Part shown: positions 7,521 through 11,505 of the stretch, piece by piece
How the letters are laid out: the number at the start of each line of letters is the position of its first letter
How positions within the stretch are numbered: the first letter of the stretch is position 1
Notes under the pieces: generated by a model
What the model saw: the letters and a program-made list of their open reading frames with translations, nothing else
Told to the model about the DNA's origin: nothing
Databases searched by the model: none
Made by a program: the position numbers and the translations under genes
From: Deltaproteobacteria bacterium
GTDB lineage: Bacteria > Desulfobacterota > GWC2-55-46 > DRQE01
NCBI GenBank assembly: GCA_030631875.1
Contig: DAOVKH010000031.1
Location: 1 to 11,505, forward strand
Length of the DNA stretch: 11,505 bases
Direction: 5' to 3'

Positions 7521-9203
7521 TTATTGTATGGTCTCGCCGAAAGATGCGGTTATCTGTGCGGGGTCGAGTAGAAATACGGCTTCGCCGTTACCGAGTATGG
7601 TAAAACCTGTCGCACCCCAAAGCCTTGTGAAGGGAGGTATGAGTGGGCGTATATAGGCATCGACTTCATCTATGAGTTCATCGACGACTATGCCGTTGTC
7701 TTTCTCTGAGCCTTGTCTTCGTTCAAAGACGATTAACTTTTCAGAGCTATCCTCGCCATAGCTTGGTTTAGCGGAACATTCTACGCCGAGTATATCGCCG
7801 AGGCGTTTTATATGCACGGTACTCTCTTTAAGGGCGTAGGTTTCTTCGGATAAAAATTCATTCTCTATCTCCATTACCCTCGATATCTTTGATAGCGGCA
7901 AGCTAAGTGTCTTATCCCCAACGCGCACAAGGAGAACCTTGACTATAGATGTCGTGCGTGGAAGCTCTATGGTGAAGGTCGTACCTTTGTCCTTTATTGA
8001 ATCTATGGTGAGCCGTCCGCCGAGAGTCTCTACGACACTCTTCACCAAATCCATGCCGACGCCTCTGCCTGAAATATCGGTTACTTCTTTTGCGAGACTA
8101 AGCCCCGGCATACATATGAGCATGCGAAGCTCCGCGTCACTCATTGCGTTTATCTTCTCGGGAGATACGGCGCGCGCGAGAGCCTTTTCTTTAAGGTCAT
8201 CGGTATCCAACCCTTTGCCGTTGTCGCTTATCTCTATAAGGACGTGATCTCCCTTGTCGAAGGCACGAACCGTTATGCGCCCTTTGGCGGGCTTACCTGA
8301 AGCCACCCTTATATCGGGAGCTTCTATGCCGTGATCTACGGCATTTCGTATTATGTGTATCAGCGGATCGCCCATGCCCTCGAGTATAGCCCTATCAAGG
8401 GTTATCTCGGTGCCCTTGAGAATGAGTTCTATATCCTTGTCGCGCCTCTGTGCTATGTCCCTTACCGTGCGCGGGAGACTGTGCATGATGCTCTCTATTG
8501 GGAGCATCCGGGCTTCGAGTATATTTGAGTTGAGTTCATCTATGGTCTTACCGAGTGAATGGACGGCATCAAGGAATTCTATGGAAAGAGATTTCTGTGA
8601 TATTTTCTTTAGAGTCGATAGTGTCGCCAACAGATCTCCTGTTATCTTAAGTTGTTCGTCAAAGACTGTGCCTTCTACCCGCATGGTCGTCGGAAGCCTG
8701 AGCTCTGGTATAGGTAATTCCTCTGGAGGTTCGGTATCTTCGCTCGGAGTTTCTTTAGGAATATTTGTCTCTAAAGAAACTTGCGTCGGTGTTACAGGTC
8801 TCTCCAAGATCAAGGGTGGTTCTTCTTGCGAGAGGGCACTCTTTAAGCGTTCGACAAGGCTTGTCGTATCGATATCTATTGCGACACCTTCCTCCACCTT
8901 TCGAGCCATCTCCTTTAAGGCATCAAGGCACTCCATGAGCAGCCCTACAGTCTCGGAGGTTATATCTCCTTTGCCAGACCTGAAACCTTCGAGAAGATCT
9001 TCCTGGAAGTGCGTAAAGTTTTGGATGCTTTCGTAGCCCATTGACGCCGACATCCCCTTTATGGAGTGATAACTCCTAAAGAGTACGTCTATGGACGTAG
9101 TGTCGGATGGATCTGTTTCGAGTTTTATTAAGGAACGTTCGATACTACCTATACGTTCATTAGTCTCTTGCAGGAATAGTGCTTTATATTTAGAGTTATC
9201 CAT
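7521..9203 (-). CDS. cheA: CheA-type chemosensory histidine kinase without a P2 domain
   Basis: This hybrid-free kinase of 560 residues autophosphorylates in response to the chemoreceptor array and passes phosphate to a response regulator. P1 (HPt) spans about 1-120, with phospho-acceptor His46 in YHSIKGMSASMG. A Pro/Glu-rich linker follows at about 121-172. P3 dimerisation spans about 173-235 (ends ARMLPIESIM). The P4 ATPase spans about 236-415, with the N box HIIRNAVDHGIE (283-294), G1 DNGKGLD (327-333) and G2 GRGVGMD (379-385). P5, the CheW-like domain, runs from about 418 to the end (GFTILGNGEAVFLLDP). No folded P2 (CheY-docking) domain fits in the linker, which explains the shorter length than the 654-residue E. 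coli CheA. There is no fused receiver. I see no Shine-Dalgarno site before the ATG, which lies 10 bases after cheY. The start is kept because the next Met is at residue 51, past the key His. Confidence 0.95.
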   Translation of the reverse strand: MDNSKYKALFLQETNERIGSIERSLIKLETDPSDTTSIDVLFRSYHSIKGMSASMGYESIQNFTHFQEDLLEGFRSGKGDITSETVGLLMECLDALKEMARKVEEGVAIDIDTTSLVERLKSALSQEEPPLILERPVTPTQVSLETNIPKETPSEDTEPPEELPIPELRLPTTMRVEGTVFDEQLKITGDLLATLSTLKKISQKSLSIEFLDAVHSLGKTIDELNSNILEARMLPIESIMHSLPRTVRDIAQRRDKDIELILKGTEITLDRAILEGMGDPLIHIIRNAVDHGIEAPDIRVASGKPAKGRITVRAFDKGDHVLIEISDNGKGLDTDDLKEKALARAVSPEKINAMSDAELRMLICMPGLSLAKEVTDISGRGVGMDLVKSVVETLGGRLTIDSIKDKGTTFTIELPRTTSIVKVLLVRVGDKTLSLPLSKISRVMEIENEFLSEETYALKESTVHIKRLGDILGVECSAKPSYGEDSSEKLIVFERRQGSEKDNGIVVDELIDEVDAYIRPLIPPFTRLWGATGFTILGNGEAVFLLDPAQITASFGETIQ

Positions 9204-9213
9204 TTGATTTTGC

Positions 9214-9570
9214 TTATAGGGCGTTGATTATCTCAAGCACGGCCTCTTCTTTAAAGGGCTTACTTATATAGGCCTTTATATCAAGGCTGTGCGCTCTCTC
9301 TACGATTGTTTCGCCTTTAATACTCGTGCATACTATAACGTCCGTGGTTATTCCGTCGTCACGGAGTTCTTCTATCATCTCAATACCGTTCTTTGTTGGC
9401 ATTACGAGATCTACGATGATTAGATCCGCATCGAGTGATTTAACCTTCTTAAGACCTTCGGCGCCGTCTTCGGCAACTCCTACGACAACGTGACCTCCGC
9501 CGGTGACAATGTCGCTAAGTATTGTTCTGTAGAATTCGTCGTCATCTACGATTAAGACCTTCTTACTCAT
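9214..9570 (-). CDS. cheY: CheY-like single-domain response regulator
   Basis: This 118-residue stand-alone receiver domain is the probable phosphate acceptor for the CheA encoded next to it. The acidic pair Asp9/Asp10 (VDDDE), phospho-acceptor Asp54 (IIVDLVMP), the switch threonine Thr82 (VCTSI), Tyr101 and Lys104 (YISKPF) are all in place, so it should be fully active. It has no output domain, so it acts by binding a target, either a flagellar motor switch or some other protein; the window does not show which. A good ribosome binding site, GAGGGAG at 9578-9584, lies seven bases before the ATG. The gene overlaps the end of cheW by 8 bases and is followed 10 bases later by cheA, which indicates tight co-translation. 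It is CheY-like by architecture; the name does not prove motility. Confidence 0.93.
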   Translation of the reverse strand: MSKKVLIVDDDEFYRTILSDIVTGGGHVVVGVAEDGAEGLKKVKSLDADLIIVDLVMPTKNGIEMIEELRDDGITTDVIVCTSIKGETIVERAHSLDIKAYISKPFKEEAVLEIINAL

Positions 9571-9952
9571 CGATATTCTCCCTCAGTATTGTTTCTACCT
9601 TTTCGTAGAGTTCTTTCCAATCTATTTTAGATACTTCTTCCGTGATTTCGTCATCCTTGTAAAGAAAGGAGGGGGCAGTATCTCCTATATATAATCCGAG
9701 ACGAACCTTACCATCTCTAAGGATAATAATCTTACCCGTCTTTCCTGCTTTGCCTTGCGACTTGGCAATGAGAGTCATATCCACGACAACTACGGCCTTA
9801 CCCCTGGTACTGATGATGCCCATGACGGGGCTTTTTGCTCTCGGAATGATATTTATAACAACTGCTTCCAGTATGTGGCTCACGTCCTTCAAGGCGATAG
9901 AGAAGTTCTCATTCCCTGTCTTGAATATTACTATGTCTTCGGAGGCAGGCAC
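9563..9952 (-). CDS. cheW: CheW-like chemosensory coupling protein
   Basis: This 129-residue protein is a single CheW domain that would link the chemoreceptor to CheA through the CheA P5 domain. Visible family features are the opening IVIFKTGNENFSIALKDVSHIL (split in the protein as residues 7-28), PVMGIISTRGKAVVVVDM at about 42-59 (the usual hydrophobic block with G-x-x-x-x-RG), and LGLYIGD in the third quarter. It is slightly shorter than the roughly 150-170 residues of most CheW proteins. The start is GTG, 2 bases after the MCP stop codon, with no clear Shine-Dalgarno site. It is preferred because the domain begins only a few residues later and no ATG lies nearby, which suggests translational coupling to the receptor gene. 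Its end overlaps cheY by 8 bases. The fold call is firm; assignment as the partner of the neighbouring MCP and CheA is by position. Confidence 0.88.
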   Translation of the reverse strand: MPASEDIVIFKTGNENFSIALKDVSHILEAVVINIIPRAKSPVMGIISTRGKAVVVVDMTLIAKSQGKAGKTGKIIILRDGKVRLGLYIGDTAPSFLYKDDEITEEVSKIDWKELYEKVETILRENIDE

Positions 9953-9954
9953 AG

Positions 9955-11232
9955 TCAGTCCAATTTAAATGTAGAGACTACTTCGTCGAGTTCATGGGAG
10001 AGATCCAGAAGTTTCTCTGATGTCTTAAGTGTGTTCTCCATCGATGTGCCGTGTCTGTCTATGGCTCCGTCGACGATTTCTGTTGCCGCGAGATTTTCCT
10101 GAGCTATTTCGGCGACCTGTTCGATAGTCTTGACAGTATCTGCTGTCTTATCTTTTTGTTTTTCTGTTAGAACGAGTATGTGGCTTGCCTTCTCGGCGAC
10201 CTCTGATGTGTAGTCGGTAATCTCTCCAAGTAAGTCGCGAACCTTACGCATATCGTCTCTGCCTTCTCTAATATACGAAGACCCTTCGCTTGCGGTATCG
10301 ACCATGCGAAGCACCTCGCCACGGAGTTCTTTTACTACACCTGCTACTTCATCTACGCTCCTGCCGGTATTGTCGGCAAAGCGGCGGACCTCTTCGGCTA
10401 CGAGTGCGAAGCCTTTGCCGTGTTCTCCTGCCTTGCTGGCCTCAATCGTAGCGTTCAGGGCAAGCAAGTCGGTCTGTCTTGATATATGCGTTATGACGTC
10501 GAGTATTTTGGGTATGTCGCCGAGTTTCTCGCTCAGGCGTATGGCGGCTTTTTCGGTCTTTTCTATACCGGAGAATATATTCTCCATCTTTTCTATGGCC
10601 GATGTAGAGGTTATGGCACCGCGCTGGACGATGTTGTTGACCTTCTGCGAGGCGTTGGCCGTATCGGTAACCTTTTCGGCGACCTCTTCGGAGAGTGTGG
10701 CGACCTCTCTTACCGTATTAGAGGTCTCTTCTATATGGCGTGCCTGAGCCAAGGCCCCGTCAAATATCTTCGACGAGCCGTTGACGACCTCTTCATTCGT
10801 CTGTTGGCCGTTGTCTATAATATCTTTGAATATCTTATGTGAACCCGTTAAGTTGTTGGCGGTGTCCTTTAAGTTGGTTACGAGTTTACGCAGGTTCGTG
10901 AAGACCAGATTTAATGTCTCCTCAAGGTCTGTGGTCTCATCGGCAAGCCAAACTCGTCTTTTGTCTTTAGTGTCGTCGTTCTCGCGCAGGTCTCCTATGC
11001 TGATACGCTCTGTCATATTCGAGAGGCGCGAGAAGTTCTTTGTGAAGCTCCTCGTGAATATAGAGCCAAGGAGTAGGCCTATGACCATAGCCACGAGAAA
11101 GCTAAGCGGAGAGCGTAGCCACTCCGGCATCGCGAACTTCGCAATGAGCCCAGGTATGAAGGCCGCGGCCGCAACTACGGCTAAAAAGCCGAATATGAAT
11201 TTATATCCTAATGGAACTCGAAGTCTTCGCAT
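9955..11232 (-). CDS. Methyl-accepting chemotaxis protein with almost no periplasmic sensor
   Basis: This 425-residue receptor signals to CheA through CheW. TM1 is at about 11-33 and TM2 at about 42-60, and only about eight residues (AMPEWLRS) lie between them, so there is no periplasmic ligand-binding domain. A HAMP-like segment follows at about 61-112, then a long coiled-coil signalling domain. The hairpin tip is at about 248-281: ISRQTDLLALNATIEA followed by KAGEHGKGFALVAEEVR. Compared with E. coli Tsr (numbering from memory), the trimer-contact residues Phe373 and Arg388 are Arg252 and Lys267 here, while Glu385 is kept (Glu264); QTN becomes QTD (Asp255). No CheR-tethering pentapeptide is present; the protein ends TFKLD. 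The input may be membrane state, an internal cue or a partner protein. The ATG has no Shine-Dalgarno site but sits 9 bases from a perfect -10. It is the first gene of the chemosensory-lar operon. Confidence 0.94.
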   Translation of the reverse strand: MRRLRVPLGYKFIFGFLAVVAAAAFIPGLIAKFAMPEWLRSPLSFLVAMVIGLLLGSIFTRSFTKNFSRLSNMTERISIGDLRENDDTKDKRRVWLADETTDLEETLNLVFTNLRKLVTNLKDTANNLTGSHKIFKDIIDNGQQTNEEVVNGSSKIFDGALAQARHIEETSNTVREVATLSEEVAEKVTDTANASQKVNNIVQRGAITSTSAIEKMENIFSGIEKTEKAAIRLSEKLGDIPKILDVITHISRQTDLLALNATIEASKAGEHGKGFALVAEEVRRFADNTGRSVDEVAGVVKELRGEVLRMVDTASEGSSYIREGRDDMRKVRDLLGEITDYTSEVAEKASHILVLTEKQKDKTADTVKTIEQVAEIAQENLAATEIVDGAIDRHGTSMENTLKTSEKLLDLSHELDEVVSTFKLD

Positions 11233-11241
11233 AAGAGTAAT

Positions 11242-11270
11242 ATTATAGGCCCTTTAAGGTCTTTCGTCAA
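11242..11270 (-). promoter_or_regulatory. Strong sigma70-type promoter of the MCP-cheWYA-larBC operon
   Basis: On the minus strand, TTGACG (11270-11265) is followed after exactly 17 bases by a perfect TATAAT (11247-11242). Only nine bases separate the -10 from the MCP start codon at 11232. The predicted transcription start, about 7-10 bases past the -10, falls between 3 bases upstream and the A of the ATG itself, so the mRNA would be leaderless or nearly so. No Shine-Dalgarno sequence is present. The spacer contains a CCTT/AAGG mini-palindrome of doubtful meaning. Confidence 0.78.
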
Positions 11271-11280
11271 TCTTGATGGG

Positions 11281-11505
11281 TTATTTAAAGTGCTCAAAGC
11301 CTTTAAGCTTTAATTCTACGGGTTTGTTTTCGTGGTCTACAATAATTATCTCTTCCTCACCGGTGGTCTCTCCTATATTTGTGATTCTTAGGCCAAGTTC
11401 TTTTGAGATGCTTTGAATATCCATTGCCTTACCCTTCTTTGCCGTAAAGAGCAGCTCGTAGTCTTCTCCTCCTGAGAGGAGTAAGTCATAACCCTTCGGG
11501 GTTAG
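11281..11505 (-). CDS. thiL: Thiamine-monophosphate kinase, C-terminal part (gene continues past the window)
   Basis: This is the last 74 codons plus stop of a gene read on the minus strand and entering from the right edge; the start lies outside the window. The translation contains YDLLLSGGEDYELLF (residues 6-20 of the visible part), the characteristic C-terminal motif of ThiL. It then has a region ending TNIGETTGEEE and a final GFEHFK, close to the GYDHF-type ending of the family. ThiL phosphorylates thiamine monophosphate to thiamine diphosphate with ATP in the cytosol. It lies upstream of the chemosensory operon on the same strand, with a 48-base gap that holds the MCP promoter and no clear terminator, so some read-through is possible. 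Other members of the AIR synthase-like superfamily are less likely, because the SGGEDYELLF pattern is typical of ThiL. Confidence 0.88.
   Translation of the reverse strand, partial: LTPKGYDLLLSGGEDYELLFTAKKGKAMDIQSISKELGLRITNIGETTGEEEIIIVDHENKPVELKLKGFEHFK

Noticed and set aside
6910..7656. 248-codon open frame on the plus strand opposite larB and the end of cheA
   Set aside because: It is antisense to two well-recognised genes, is Ser/Thr-rich with no family resemblance, and is explained by their codon bias.
8353..9036. 227-codon open frame on the plus strand opposite cheA
   Set aside because: It is antisense to the P1-P3 coding region of a clear CheA, and its Ser/Arg-rich low-complexity translation is typical of a shadow frame.
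11251..11259. CCTT-T-AAGG mini-palindrome in the spacer of the MCP promoter, as a possible operator
   Set aside because: Four-base arms around a single base are too short to distinguish from chance, and there is no second copy.

Overview
The window comes from a Gram-negative (diderm) bacterium. Two proteins carry Sec signal peptides and one is an outer-membrane beta-barrel ending in Phe. GC content is moderate, and isoleucine is very often encoded by AUA in every gene, so the window looks like one native background with no sign of recent transfer. The gene families fit a deltaproteobacterial-type (Desulfobacterota-like) or Nitrospirota-like organism, but that placement is a weak inference. 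Coding density is very high, and no stretch of 300 bases lacks a gene.

Region 1 (2-4625, plus strand) is a tightly packed operon. It encodes a small two-helix DUF2892 membrane protein, an RND/MMPL-family inner-membrane exporter, a periplasmic LolA-like protein of the outer-membrane lipoprotein-sorting family, and a secreted beta-barrel. Together they would span inner membrane, periplasm and outer membrane. The cargo is unknown; a lipid or other hydrophobic molecule is the reasonable guess. Any promoter lies left of the window.

Region 2 (4631-5467, minus strand) is a single metallo-beta-lactamase-fold hydrolase gene. It converges on the exporter operon with only 5 bases between the stop codons. 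It has its own consensus-like promoter with an extended -10 and a TATAAT box.

Region 3 (5549-11232, minus strand) reads MCP, cheW, cheY, cheA, larB, larC. It is a compact chemosensory set with no cheR or cheB, followed by two genes for the nickel-pincer nucleotide cofactor of lactate racemase-type enzymes. Gaps are 2 to 15 bases, or an 8-base overlap, so one transcript is likely. A strong promoter (TTGACG, 17 bases, TATAAT) sits so close to the MCP start codon that its transcript would be leaderless or nearly so. The MCP has two transmembrane helices but almost no periplasmic sensor. CheA lacks a P2 domain.

Region 4 (11281-11505, minus strand) is the 3' end of a thiamine-monophosphate kinase gene (thiL) that runs out of the window.

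No RNA gene, mobile element, CRISPR array, origin or convincing rho-independent terminator was found. The most interesting points are the four-gene envelope export module of unknown cargo, the joining of a chemosensory cluster to larBC, and the near-leaderless chemosensory promoter.
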